Notes under the pieces: generated by a model
The model's input: only the letters and a program-made list of their open reading frames with translations
The model's database searches: none
Told to the model about the DNA's origin: nothing
In this document: piece after piece, positions 44,480-53,380 of the stretch
Numbering within the stretch: the first letter of the stretch is position 1
Layout: every line of letters starts with the position of its first letter
Position numbers and translations under genes: made by a program
Source of the DNA: Bdellovibrionales bacterium
GTDB taxonomy: Bacteria > Bdellovibrionota > UBA1018
Direction of reading: 5' to 3'
Assembly (NCBI GenBank): GCA_947380295.1
Contig: CANCQK010000003.1
Coordinates: 1 to 64,000 of the forward strand
Length of the DNA stretch: 64,000 nt

Positions 44480-45967
44480 CTAGACTTCTCTCTCCTGCTG
44501 CCTACGCATATAGGTCGGAATGTCATACTCATCATCAGTCAAATTGGTAATTCCCAGGCGCTGAGCAATCGCCCGAGCACGAGCTAACTCAACGGATTCT
44601 GCAGACCCCGTGTGCGTGGGCGGCACAGAACCAATCCCGGAAACCACTGGAGATTCCTTCACCATCACATCTTCCATTTCACTCGAGGCACCAAAATCAG
44701 GCATTGCAGCCCAAGCTGGAACTTCTGACTGGGTCCTTGGAGCCTTACTTCCAGCAAGCATCGCTGGAGAAGGCTGCGGAGGATTGCGATAAGACGACTG
44801 ATGAGGAGCAGCGGGTGCAGCTGGCGCCTGAGGAGCAGCGTAGTTTGCACGGGGCTGCGGAGGAGCTACTGCTGGTGCTGGTGCAACCTGCCGAGATGGC
44901 GTAGACTCCACTGGTTCGGCAGCAAATCTTGACTCTACTGCTGCGTGATAGGCTTGCACAGGAGCTGAAGCCGGCACTTGAATCATGGTCGTATGATTTT
45001 GAGCGGCAAGAGCACCACCCAAGCCTGTTGCAATCACTGTGACCTTAACACCATCCTTCATGGATTCATCAATGACAGTACCGAAGATAATTTCGGCATC
45101 ATCATGAGCAGCTTCCATAATAAGAGTGGTCGCCTCGTTCACTTCGTGAATCTTGAGGTTCGAACCGCCGGTGATGTTGATGATAATCCCAGTAGCACCA
45201 TCGATCGAAATATCCTCAAGCAAAGGACTTGAAATAGCGTTGGTTGCTGCCTCGACAGCACGGTGCTCACCCTCACCAAAACCAATCCCCATCAAAGCCA
45301 AACCCTTATTTTGCATGATCGTTTTGACGTCAGCAAAGTCGCTGTTAATCAATCCAGTGTGATTAATAAGGTCTGAAATCCCTTGAACAGCATTGAGCAA
45401 TACTTCGTCTGCTTTCTTAAATGCATCGATCATAGACAAAGTCGTTCCCGAAATTGCCAGCAACCGCTGATTGGGAATGGTGATCAATGAGTCAACACTT
45501 TCACGGAGCCAGGCCATTCCTTGATCGGCATGTCGCATTCTCTTTTTACCTTCGAACATGAAGGGCTTGGTCACTACGCCCACCGTTAAGGCGCCAATCT
45601 CCTTTGCAATCTTTGCAAAGATGGGTGCAGCTCCAGTTCCGGTGCCACCGCCCATCCCAGCAGTAATAAACACCATGTCAGCACCTGCCAAGACCTCCGA
45701 GATGCGTGCATATTCCTCGAGTGCGGCTTTACGACCCACCTCCGGGTTGGCACCAGCTCCCAGTCCCTTGGTTAACTCTTGGCCAATGGACAACTTAATT
45801 GGTGCTAAAGAAGCTTCAAGCGCCTGCCTATCTGTATTCGCTGTGATGAATTCGACACCTTCCAAGCCAGTTCGAATCATGGTGTTAACTGCGTTACAAC
45901 CACTTCCTCCGACGCCGACTACTTTAATTTTAGCACCTTGACTGGCAAATTGATTCAGATCGAACAT
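44480..45967 (-). CDS. ftsZ: Cell division protein FtsZ
   Basis: About 495 aa from ATG 45967. Tubulin-like GTPase forming the Z ring. GTP site [15 protein letters not shown] and signature [14 protein letters not shown]7 loop [11 protein letters not shown]. After the core (to about residue 330) comes a long Pro/Ala/Gln-rich disordered linker (about 335-455), then the C-terminal peptide [13 protein letters not shown], which binds FtsA. The longer in-frame start at 46093 lies inside ftsA and adds unrelated residues. It ends the dcw cluster. Confidence 0.96.
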   Translation of the reverse strand: MFDLNQFASQGAKIKVVGVGGSGCNAVNTMIRTGLEGVEFITANTDRQALEASLAPIKLSIGQELTKGLGAGANPEVGRKAALEEYARISEVLAGADMVFITAGMGGGTGTGAAPIFAKIAKEIGALTVGVVTKPFMFEGKKRMRHADQGMAWLRESVDSLITIPNQRLLAISGTTLSMIDAFKKADEVLLNAVQGISDLINHTGLINSDFADVKTIMQNKGLALMGIGFGEGEHRAVEAATNAISSPLLEDISIDGATGIIINITGGSNLKIHEVNEATTLIMEAAHDDAEIIFGTVIDESMKDGVKVTVIATGLGGALAAQNHTTMIQVPASAPVQAYHAAVESRFAAEPVESTPSRQVAPAPAVAPPQPRANYAAPQAPAAPAAPHQSSYRNPPQPSPAMLAGSKAPRTQSEVPAWAAMPDFGASSEMEDVMVKESPVVSGIGSVPPTHTGSAESVELARARAIAQRLGITNLTDDEYDIPTYMRRQQEREV

Positions 45968-45989
45968 ATTGATTTGGCACCCTTCTGTT

Positions 45990-47069
45990 TTAGAATAAGT
46001 CTTTGATCCAGGTTCGCATGGATCCGCGGACCTTATCGTAGATGTTTTTCTCCCTGACTGGAGATCGAGTTTTTGAAGTATTTCTTGCGCCATATTTCAA
46101 AAGCCCGACAACCGTTGCATACCTCGGGGAATTCACCACGTCCTTCAAACCGCCGATCCCTTGGGGCAGTCCCCTCCTAGCCGGTCCCTCGAAGACCCAT
46201 CCAGCCAGTTCTGGCACTCCCTCCAATAGAGTTGCTCCCCCTGTAACTACAACTCCTGCCGACAGCAAGCCTTTAAATCCAGATTTAATTACTTCTTTCT
46301 GAATCAAACCAAAAATCTCTTCCACACGCGGTTCAATCATCTCAGAAAGTTCCCGTCGAGAAATCATCTTTCTCGCTTTGCCGCCAACTCCAACCACCTC
46401 GAACATCTCGTCTGAACTGACAAGAGATCTCAGCGCACATCCATGGCGCATTTTTAATCGTTCTGCCTCAAACTGGGTAATCCTAAGACCCAAGGCGATA
46501 TCGTTCGTGATTTGGTGGCCACCCATCGGAAGAACTCCAGCATGAACAAGAGATCCGTCCTTAAAGATAGCAATGTCGGTCGTACCGCCACCCATATCCA
46601 CTAAAATTACTCCCGCCTGGCACTCCTGCCGCCTCAGCACAGCCTCAGCTGATGCGATCGGCTCAAGGCAAAACTCAGCCACTTCCAGGCCTGCCTTTGC
46701 AGCGCACTGAGTCATATTTTCCGCCGAAGCCACTACTCCCTGTAGGTTACCCTCAACCTGTTGCCCCTCTTGAACGGTTCCAATTCCATCCGATATCCTG
46801 GGCCTAATCAATCCACCCGCGATACCCGTGTATACGGTGGACACCTTCACTCCAGCCATGAGTTCAGCCTCCTCGACTGCCCTCACGATACTCTCGATGG
46901 TCGCATCCTGATCAACAATCATTCCCCTGCGAAGGCCCGTAGAAGGCACAGATCCCAATCCTACCACTTGGAGCGAGGACCCGGCCTCAGCATCAACTAC
47001 CTCACCGACTAGACAAACCGTTTTGGTCGTCCCAAGATCTAGTCCAACTACAAATTGACTCTTAGACAT
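45990..47069 (-). CDS. ftsA: Cell division protein FtsA with shortened subdomain 1C
   Basis: Actin-like membrane tether of FtsZ, 359 aa. Phosphate-1 [18 protein letters not shown], phosphate-2 [16 protein letters not shown], the adenosine loop [17 protein letters not shown], and a C-terminal amphipathic helix ([11 protein letters not shown]) are present. Between [13 protein letters not shown] (about residue 88) and [17 protein letters not shown] (about 114) only some 25 residues remain. In E. coli-type FtsA this stretch is about 75 and forms most of subdomain 1C (the SHS2 fold). The reading frame is intact across the gap. 1C mediates FtsA self-interaction and contact with late division proteins. 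22 bp separate it from ftsZ. Confidence 0.93.
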   Translation of the reverse strand: MSKSQFVVGLDLGTTKTVCLVGEVVDAEAGSSLQVVGLGSVPSTGLRRGMIVDQDATIESIVRAVEEAELMAGVKVSTVYTGIAGGLIRPRISDGIGTVQEGQQVEGNLQGVVASAENMTQCAAKAGLEVAEFCLEPIASAEAVLRRQECQAGVILVDMGGGTTDIAIFKDGSLVHAGVLPMGGHQITNDIALGLRITQFEAERLKMRHGCALRSLVSSDEMFEVVGVGGKARKMISRRELSEMIEPRVEEIFGLIQKEVIKSGFKGLLSAGVVVTGGATLLEGVPELAGWVFEGPARRGLPQGIGGLKDVVNSPRYATVVGLLKYGARNTSKTRSPVREKNIYDKVRGSMRTWIKDLF

Positions 47070-47154
47070 CTCCCATTCCCCCCGTAGAGTCAGAAAACCT
47101 CCACGTTTAGTCGGACCCCTAACTAGCTAGGCAAAATTTACCCCTACAAGAAGT

Positions 47155-47985
47155 CTAAGAACCACGCGAGGTTTTTACAACAATCTTTTTCCCTGCGTCT
47201 GCCCAGATCTGACGCGCGGAAACACCTTCTTGACCCAAATATTGAAAAACATTAGCTAAGTAAGAAAGTCTCAATTCCAAATCTGTTGAAATATCACTTC
47301 CAAAGTCCACCATGGTTCTGCCAAAAAATGGTAAATCAGAACCTATATTCTTCTTTGTATTTTTAATTGGGTACGAAACCAGGGTCCGAAATCCTCGCTC
47401 TTCGTCCCAATCAATCGACGAGATCAAAGATAAGGCACCCAGAGTTGAAGCTTCCCAAGTAGCTAGAAATTTTAGCGCTTGTTGAATTTTTTCGGGCGAC
47501 TGCTCAGAAAAGCCTCCTAGGATAGGAAGATCGGGAGAACTCATCTGACTCGCCGCTCCGTAAACTCTACCTGAAACATCAACCAAGGCCAATCCGTCCC
47601 GCTTGGTTTGAATCATAGCCCTTGGCTGACGATAGTAAACATAGATACTCAAAGTATCCTTAGGCCGAACTAAGACCTGCACCCGATCAACCCATTCGCT
47701 CGCGATCAATCGTTTCTCAATCGCCTTCAAATCCAATCGAAAAAGGCTAATCTTCCCAGTCGGCACTGCCGCCAAGCTTAGAACAGCCTGAGAACTCAAG
47801 GGGGGTGGCTCTATCGAGCCTCGCACCTCAATCTCACGGACTGTATAAAGGTCAGATCGCAGCGCATAAAAGATTCCAATTGCAGTTGTCGAAACTACTG
47901 CAGCTGAAATCCATACGGTTAGTAAGTTTTTAAGTTTACCCATTTCGTTGAATCGATCATATCTTGACGCTAGCTTAATGACCAT
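47155..47985 (-). CDS. ftsQ: Cell division protein FtsQ (POTRA domain)
   Basis: 276 aa, bitopic. A short cytoplasmic tail precedes the membrane segment (about 22-42, VWISAAVVSTTAIGIFYAL). The POTRA domain starts YTVREIEVRGSIEPPPLSS and continues DLKAIEKRLIASEWVDRVQV. The beta domain has YRQPRAMIQTKRDGLALVDVSGRVY and later WADAGKKIVVK. FtsQ scaffolds FtsB/FtsL. Upstream it is cut off from murB by four opposite-strand genes, so it must have its own promoter within or beside the M16 gene. Confidence 0.9.
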   Translation of the reverse strand: MVIKLASRYDRFNEMGKLKNLLTVWISAAVVSTTAIGIFYALRSDLYTVREIEVRGSIEPPPLSSQAVLSLAAVPTGKISLFRLDLKAIEKRLIASEWVDRVQVLVRPKDTLSIYVYYRQPRAMIQTKRDGLALVDVSGRVYGAASQMSSPDLPILGGFSEQSPEKIQQALKFLATWEASTLGALSLISSIDWDEERGFRTLVSYPIKNTKKNIGSDLPFFGRTMVDFGSDISTDLELRLSYLANVFQYLGQEGVSARQIWADAGKKIVVKTSRGS

Positions 47986-48029
47986 AGATTTGATTTGAGC
48001 TGATTCTCTGGATGTGCGAAGTATCGACT

Positions 48030-49403
48030 ATGAAAATGAAGATCTTATTACCGGCTTTTTTAATTTCAATGGGTTGTTCAAGTACTTCTCCCAGTCGACT
48101 CCCCTCTGGTAGTCAAACAGATGGTATGATTCTCAAAAAGGAGACCGTTTCTCTTACAGGTCCTTTTGCAGTCAATCGAATCCAATTTAAGAACGGCCTC
48201 CGCTTGCTAGTCGTCGAGGATCACTCATCTCCCACGTTCGCTTACCAAACCTGGTTCAAGGTTGGATCAAGAAATGAGGTTCCTGGAAAGACGGGACTCG
48301 CCCATCTTTTTGAGCATATGATGTTCAAAGAGACAAAAACCATGAAGGACGGGGAGTTCGACCGCCTCCTCGAGAGCTCTGGTGCTGAAGGAGAAAATGC
48401 CTTCACGAGTCGAGATTACACTGCCTATATCCAAGAGCTACCATCAACCCAAATTGAACTCATCGTTAAGGCTGAATCTGACCGTATGACTAATGTCATC
48501 GTGAATGATCAATCTTTCAAGACTGAACGTGAAGTAGTTCAAAATGAGCGCCGATTCAGGAATGAGAACAGTCCAGACGGAATCATGGATCAGAACTTAT
48601 TTGAACTCGCGTTTAATCAACATCCCTACCATTGGCCAGTCATCGGATATCAGAATGACCTCGACTCAATGTCGGCTCAAGATGCTTCGAAATTCTACAA
48701 GACTTATTATGCACCGAATCATGCTACCATTGTAGTCGTTGGAGACGTTAAAACGGACGAAGTCACGTCTCTCATTCAAAAACATTATGGATCGCTCCCT
48801 ACCCAGCCCACACCCCAGAAACTTCAGATCGCCGAGCCGATTCAGACAGACCCACGCAAAAAGCAGCTCGCTTTAAATATTCAACTTGAAAAGCTTTTGA
48901 TCGGTTATAAAATTCCGGGCTTCGCTCATGAGGACATGCCGGCCTTGGATGTCCTGCAAAGTCTCCTCACCGGAGGTAAAAACAATCGCCTCCGCGAAGC
49001 CTTAGTGGAAACCGGAATTGCGGGCAGCGTCGGAGCATATGATTTTGAAGATCGCGACCCATCTTTATTTGTGATCATGGTTAATCTTCAAAAAGGCAGA
49101 AAGGCGAAGGAAGCAGAGAAGGTGATTCTCCAGCAACTCCAGCAGCTCGCTCGTGGATTAGTCCCAACAGAAGAGCTTCAGCGAGCAAAAAACAAGAGCC
49201 GATATGGTTTTTACAAAGGTCTTGAATCCAACTATCAAAAGGCCTACTTTTTAGGGGCCTACGAATCCCTTGCTGACCACTTCTCAGCAGGACTTGAGCA
49301 CGAGAAGAGGGTGGAGGCAGTCAGCGCACAAGACGTTTTAAGCGTCGTGCAAAGGTATTTCAAGCCCAACTCGCGCACCGTCATCACAGGAGTCAGAAAA
49401 TGA
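48030..49403 (+). CDS. M16 zinc metallopeptidase, catalytic subunit, probable lipoprotein
   Basis: About 457 aa. The N-terminus MKMKILLPAFLISMGCSST suggests a signal with a Cys near position 16 (non-ideal lipobox SMGC). Zinc motif HLFEHMMFKE (HxxEH), and third ligand Glu in FKTEREVVQNERR; downstream ENAFTSRDYTAY is typical of the M16 fold. The second (non-catalytic) domain follows. ATG 48030 is preferred to 48012 by the signal sequence. It overlaps the next gene by ATGA. The pair resembles heterodimeric M16B peptidases, which degrade peptides in the periplasm. Confidence 0.9.
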   Translation: MKMKILLPAFLISMGCSSTSPSRLPSGSQTDGMILKKETVSLTGPFAVNRIQFKNGLRLLVVEDHSSPTFAYQTWFKVGSRNEVPGKTGLAHLFEHMMFKETKTMKDGEFDRLLESSGAEGENAFTSRDYTAYIQELPSTQIELIVKAESDRMTNVIVNDQSFKTEREVVQNERRFRNENSPDGIMDQNLFELAFNQHPYHWPVIGYQNDLDSMSAQDASKFYKTYYAPNHATIVVVGDVKTDEVTSLIQKHYGSLPTQPTPQKLQIAEPIQTDPRKKQLALNIQLEKLLIGYKIPGFAHEDMPALDVLQSLLTGGKNNRLREALVETGIAGSVGAYDFEDRDPSLFVIMVNLQKGRKAKEAEKVILQQLQQLARGLVPTEELQRAKNKSRYGFYKGLESNYQKAYFLGAYESLADHFSAGLEHEKRVEAVSAQDVLSVVQRYFKPNSRTVITGVRK

Positions 49404-50782
49404 AAAGAATTTCATCCTTCTCTAGGTCCCTTTTTAGCCTGCCCCTTCTTTTTCTCTTAAACACTACGCCTAGCTCTGCAGCTGATTTTTCCTTTGAGCG
49501 AGACCCGGGTGTGCCCATTGTGAATATCAACGTCGCATTTAAAGTTGGCGCCGTAGCGGATCCCGCTGGAAAAAGCGGACTCACTAACTTCATGGGTGAG
49601 ATGCTCCTCAGGGGAACAAAAAAGCACTCCAAAAAGAAAATTGAATTGGCTCTCGACCAGATGGGTGCAGTGCTTGCCTTTGAAACTCGAGCTGAGTCCA
49701 TTATTCTGCGAGGATCGGTGTTGTCCTCACAGCTCGAACCTTACCTATTTCTTTTGACTGAAATCATCACTCAACCTAGCTTTCCTCCCGCTGAGATCGA
49801 AAAGCTCCGGTCTGAGATCAGCGCAGGAATCCAAGAGGAACTCGGCCACGATGGTGCATTGGGCAGCCGTGGCTTTGCTCGCTATCTTTTTGGAGGTCAC
49901 CCCTACGGAAACCCTATTCTAGGCAGAATTCCTGACTTAAAGTCTTTAAAGCAGAAAGACATCTCCCAGCACTATGAAAAGCTAATCAGAGAGCCCCTGC
50001 TCCTCGTCGTTGGATCAGGAGACGCGGCTGAGAACCAAATCAAACAGTGGACCCAGTCGCTGGGACAGAGGCTTGCTTCTCGAGTCACTCAACAAAGCAT
50101 TTCTGATACCCACTGGACCGTTGCTTCACCTCTGCCAGCAGAACATAAACGTTTGCTGATCATCGATAAACCCGACCGCACGCAGACCCAGATCAACCTC
50201 GGTCAAATTGGCGTTAAAATGACTGATCCAGATTATTTTAAACTTTATCTGGGCAATCACGCAGTTGGAGGACATTCCTTTTCTTCCATCCTGATGCAAG
50301 AGATCAGAGTCAAACGGGGATGGAGTTACGGGGCTAATAGCGCCTTCCGCTTTGGGCTCCAACCTCGGTCTTGGTTAGTCCATCTTTTTCCCGCAGCTAA
50401 AGACACCCCCGCTGCTTTGGCCTATACTCTTCAAATCGTTGCTGATTTGAAAACCAATGGAATCACGTCTGATCAGTTCGAATTTGCGAAAAAGAGCCTC
50501 ATCAACAGTGCAGGGTTTATGTACAACACACCTAGCAAGCGGGTCGAAAACACATTACTTGAAAAGACCCTCAACTTACCCACTGGTTTAATGAAATCTC
50601 ATGCTGAGAAAATCGCGTCACTTAAACTCGTTGATGTTAATACAGCCCTGAAGAATTTTATCCAACCTGATCAACTCACGATAGCCGTTGTCGGCACCGC
50701 TAAGGACCTGAAAGCTCCCCTCGCGAAAGCCGCTGGCCTAAGTGAGAGCGCCGTAGATGTAAAGGCCTACGACGCGGAATAA
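49400..50782 (+). CDS. M16 peptidase-like protein, non-catalytic partner
   Basis: 460 aa. Signal peptide 1-27 (cut near SSAADF). Same fold as its neighbour but the HxxEH position reads TNFMGEMLLRG, without the two His ligands, so zinc cannot be bound. Active M16B heterodimers contain one HxxEH subunit and one subunit of this kind that supplies Arg/Tyr contacts for substrate; here RVKRGWSYGANSAF looks like that block. ATGA overlap with the catalytic subunit. It is part of the plus-strand block inserted in the dcw cluster. Confidence 0.88.
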   Translation: MKRISSFSRSLFSLPLLFLLNTTPSSAADFSFERDPGVPIVNINVAFKVGAVADPAGKSGLTNFMGEMLLRGTKKHSKKKIELALDQMGAVLAFETRAESIILRGSVLSSQLEPYLFLLTEIITQPSFPPAEIEKLRSEISAGIQEELGHDGALGSRGFARYLFGGHPYGNPILGRIPDLKSLKQKDISQHYEKLIREPLLLVVGSGDAAENQIKQWTQSLGQRLASRVTQQSISDTHWTVASPLPAEHKRLLIIDKPDRTQTQINLGQIGVKMTDPDYFKLYLGNHAVGGHSFSSILMQEIRVKRGWSYGANSAFRFGLQPRSWLVHLFPAAKDTPAALAYTLQIVADLKTNGITSDQFEFAKKSLINSAGFMYNTPSKRVENTLLEKTLNLPTGLMKSHAEKIASLKLVDVNTALKNFIQPDQLTIAVVGTAKDLKAPLAKAAGLSESAVDVKAYDAE

Positions 50783-50811
50783 ACCCAGAAAATGCTGTAG
50801 AGAATGCTAAA

Positions 50812-51018
50812 ATGTTCAATTCAAAACTAAAGGAACGGCTCAAGGTAACTCGAAAGGCCCCCAACGAGGTCATCCTCGAACCAGGGGCCATTCGAGCCCT
50901 TAAGATCATGGCAAAAGAACGAGGAAAGCCCTACGCACTTCTCGTTCGAATGCTCGTCCACGAGGGCGAATGTGAGCTCAAACCATCTCCCACGAGTCCA
51001 GAGTTCACTAGGAGTTAA
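50812..51018 (+). CDS. Small protein, ribbon-helix-helix-like (putative)
   Basis: 68 aa. The middle reads NEVILEPGAIRALKIMAKERGKPYALLVRMLV, a pattern like the beta-alpha-alpha ribbon-helix-helix domains of CopG- or BrnA-type regulators: a short strand, a helix, a turn with GKPY and a second helix. No toxin gene is adjacent. It starts 29 bp after the M16 pair; the ribosome site is weak. It might bind the palindrome at 51073-51116, but that is speculation. Confidence 0.5.
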   Translation: MFNSKLKERLKVTRKAPNEVILEPGAIRALKIMAKERGKPYALLVRMLVHEGECELKPSPTSPEFTRS

Positions 51019-51072
51019 GCGCCGTAACTCAATCGGCCACTCCCCTCCAGTCCAATCATGCGACCCGAGCAT

Positions 51073-51116
51073 GTTCCTGGCAAATTTGAAAGGATCTTTT
51101 CTAATTTGCCAGGAAC
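51073..51116. promoter_or_regulatory. 44-bp near-perfect palindrome upstream of the AAA ATPase
   Basis: GTTCCTGGCAAATT (51073-51086) and its exact complement AATTTGCCAGGAAC (51103-51116) are joined by a 16-bp centre that is itself palindromic around GATC, apart from two mismatched pairs. The whole element is symmetric about 51094/51095. It lies 27 bp before the ATG of the AAA ATPase; TATACT (a -10-like hexamer) follows at about 51120. No T run follows on either strand, so it is not a standard terminator. An operator or a mobile-element palindrome are both possible. Confidence 0.75.
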
Positions 51117-51143
51117 GTTTATACTAAGAAGAAGGAGCACCTT

Positions 51144-52361
51144 ATGCCTCACCTTCGTCATAGATATCTCACACCACTTGTAAAAAAAGGACTGACCCAC
51201 AAAGGCGTTGTCGGCATCTTTGGTCACCGTCAAGTTGGAAAGACGACCTTAATAGAAGGGATTACTAATAACTATACCACTCTGGATAGTACGATTCAGC
51301 GGGAGCGGGCCAACTCCAGCCCAGCTTCATTCGTGTCGGGCTTATGCGAGCTTCCAAAAAGTCTCCCCGCTGCAATTGACGAATGCCAATTGGCACCGCC
51401 ACTTTTTCCAGAGATCAAAGAATACATCCGCACCCATAAAAAACCAGGACAACTCATTCTATCCGGTTCGGTTAGATTTTCCTCTCGCAAAGCCATTCGA
51501 GAATCACTCACGGGCAGAATGTTATCGTATGAGCTTTTACCATTTTCGATCTCTGAACTTGAAGAAAAACCGATCAACCGGCTAGTCCTTAAATTGCTCC
51601 ATTCGAAGGGTTTTCAAAGCAAGGATTTTACAAGTAAAAAGGCGTTGGGATTCGAACGCCACTCACTCGCAAAAAAATACCTAACATTGGGCGGATTACC
51701 TGGAATCTGTTTTGTTCGAGATTCACGTGACCGAAAAGATCTAATTGAGTCCCAGCTCGATCTCATCTTAGATCGAGATCTCCGACTCGTTTGTGAAACC
51801 GAGGTGCCGCTTCCTCAATTACGTAGCCTTGCCCGACTCATTGCGCAAAATCAGAACAAGCCCTTGAACTACTCTGAGATCTCGAGGAAGTCGAGAATCT
51901 CGACTCCTACCCTTAAAAAGATTATCAGAGGTCTAGAATCAATTTTCTTTGTCCGGATCTTAAGCACACATGGAAACGAGTCAAGACCGGTGGTTTTTTT
52001 AGAAGACCAAGGAGAGGCGACTTATCTCGCCCAGGGAACCTACGACGAAATCGACGATCTGGAACGAATCTGCTTCGCACACATCAGAGTGCCGCTCTCC
52101 TATGAGCCTGGTCTTAGCTTTGAAATTCATCAGTATCGCCAGCAAGGTGGTGCTTACCTTCCTTTCATGGTCCAGAGCGAGGGAAACGTTTTAGGCTTCA
52201 TGTGCTCCACTGAAGAGAAACCTTCACTCGGCGCGATTCGAAGCGCCGACTCATTTAAAAAGAACTTCCCAGGGGCAAAAGTGGTTCATCTCCATACTGG
52301 CACACGAACAGAAATCATCGCGCCAGACGAAATGACTCTCCCGATTGAACTCATCTTTTAG
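51144..52361 (+). CDS. AAA ATPase with DUF4143-type C-terminus
   Basis: 405 aa. N-terminal AAA_14-like P-loop domain with Walker A GVVGIFGHRQVGKTTL and Walker B LPAAIDECQ, then PGQLILSGSVRFSSRKAIRESLTGRMLSYEL, characteristic of the AAA_14/DUF4143 family. A helix-turn-helix-like stretch follows (NYSEISRKSRISTPTLKKIIRGLES). The C-terminal part is nuclease-like or beta-rich, with poor conservation. Family members are scattered, often horizontally acquired; function is unknown. GAAGGAG precedes ATG. It is the last gene of the plus-strand block separating murB from ftsQ. Confidence 0.8.
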   Translation: MPHLRHRYLTPLVKKGLTHKGVVGIFGHRQVGKTTLIEGITNNYTTLDSTIQRERANSSPASFVSGLCELPKSLPAAIDECQLAPPLFPEIKEYIRTHKKPGQLILSGSVRFSSRKAIRESLTGRMLSYELLPFSISELEEKPINRLVLKLLHSKGFQSKDFTSKKALGFERHSLAKKYLTLGGLPGICFVRDSRDRKDLIESQLDLILDRDLRLVCETEVPLPQLRSLARLIAQNQNKPLNYSEISRKSRISTPTLKKIIRGLESIFFVRILSTHGNESRPVVFLEDQGEATYLAQGTYDEIDDLERICFAHIRVPLSYEPGLSFEIHQYRQQGGAYLPFMVQSEGNVLGFMCSTEEKPSLGAIRSADSFKKNFPGAKVVHLHTGTRTEIIAPDEMTLPIELIF

Positions 52362-52387
52362 GCTGAGTTTTGAGATCCACGCACGTC

Positions 52388-53380
52388 CTATTTAAAATCA
52401 TCTCCCACAAAAATCACCTCTTCCTCGAGCTCAATCCCTAACTCCACTGCTGCACGAGACTGCGCAAGGCGAATGAGGGCGAGGACATCAGAGGCCTTTG
52501 CCCCTCCGAGATTGATAATGAAGTTCGGATGCTTTTCAGAAAACTGAGCTTTACCCTCGATGTGGCCACGGAGGCCAAGCTGGTCGATGACCTGCCAAGC
52601 ATTCTTGCCCGAGGATTTGGGATTCTTGAACACACTGCCGCAAGATGGGTAATCGATGGGTTGCGTGGATTTTCGCCTTTTTAAGGTTTCGTCGATGAGG
52701 TTTTTAACTTTTTCGGGCTCGACTTGGTCCATTCGCCAGTCTGCGCTCCAAACGATGTGCCCTGGCGGTAGAAAGAGATTTTTGCGGTACTGAAACTTGA
52801 GGTCTTCACCCGTAAAAATGGAAGGACCGAAACGAGTCCCTCGCTCAAGGGAATAAGTCTCTACCCTTGTCAGGCGATCTTGAGACTCACCCAGATGAGT
52901 ACCGGCGTTCATGATAATCGCGCCACCCACTGAGCCAGGGATACCCGTCCAAAACTCAAGCCCGGACCAGCCCTCTTGCGCTGTCTTTCTCAAAAGACTT
53001 GAAATCAGAACACTCCCACCCGTCCTCAGCACAAACCCCTCGCCCTCTCTGGAGCCTGAGGCCTTCTCAGACTCAGTCTGCACCTCTAAGTTGAGCTGAT
53101 GTGTCCGAATGACCAGGCCTTCAAAACCTTGGTCCGATACCAGCAAGTTAGAACCTTTTCCCAGAATAAAAAAAGGTACGCCTGTCGCTTCGATCCCTTC
53201 TTTGAGCCATTTCAAATCTTCAAGGCTCTTAGGCGCAGCCAAAATCCGAGCGGGCCCACCGATTTGATAATAAGTGTAGCGCGCCAGAGGCTCATTAAAG
53301 AGGAGAGCTCCCGTAAAACCACTCGCATGATTTTTAAACCACTGAGGCCAATTCTCTTCAGATTTTTGCCTTTTATCCAT
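52388..53380 (-). CDS. murB: UDP-N-acetylenolpyruvoylglucosamine reductase
   Basis: About 330 aa FAD enzyme making UDP-MurNAc in the cytoplasm. FAD motif GKGSNLLVSDQGFEGLVIR, SVGGAIIMNAGTH, proton donor Ser in YPSCGSVFKNP, and the C-terminal catalytic Glu in ELEEEVIFVG. ATG 53380 overlaps the murC stop by 8 bp (ATGGATAA); ATG 53395 is possible too, and neither has a clear ribosome site. Last gene of the dcw cluster before the plus-strand interruption. Confidence 0.94.
   Translation of the reverse strand: MDKRQKSEENWPQWFKNHASGFTGALLFNEPLARYTYYQIGGPARILAAPKSLEDLKWLKEGIEATGVPFFILGKGSNLLVSDQGFEGLVIRTHQLNLEVQTESEKASGSREGEGFVLRTGGSVLISSLLRKTAQEGWSGLEFWTGIPGSVGGAIIMNAGTHLGESQDRLTRVETYSLERGTRFGPSIFTGEDLKFQYRKNLFLPPGHIVWSADWRMDQVEPEKVKNLIDETLKRRKSTQPIDYPSCGSVFKNPKSSGKNAWQVIDQLGLRGHIEGKAQFSEKHPNFIINLGGAKASDVLALIRLAQSRAAVELGIELEEEVIFVGDDFK

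Noticed and set aside
45968..46093. Longer N-terminus for FtsZ starting inside ftsA
   Set aside because: The added residues do not resemble FtsZ and the family start is the ATG at 45967.
48012..48029. ATG 48012 as the start of the first M16 gene
   Set aside because: The signal sequence begins with the ATG at 48030; the extra six residues would precede the basic n-region.
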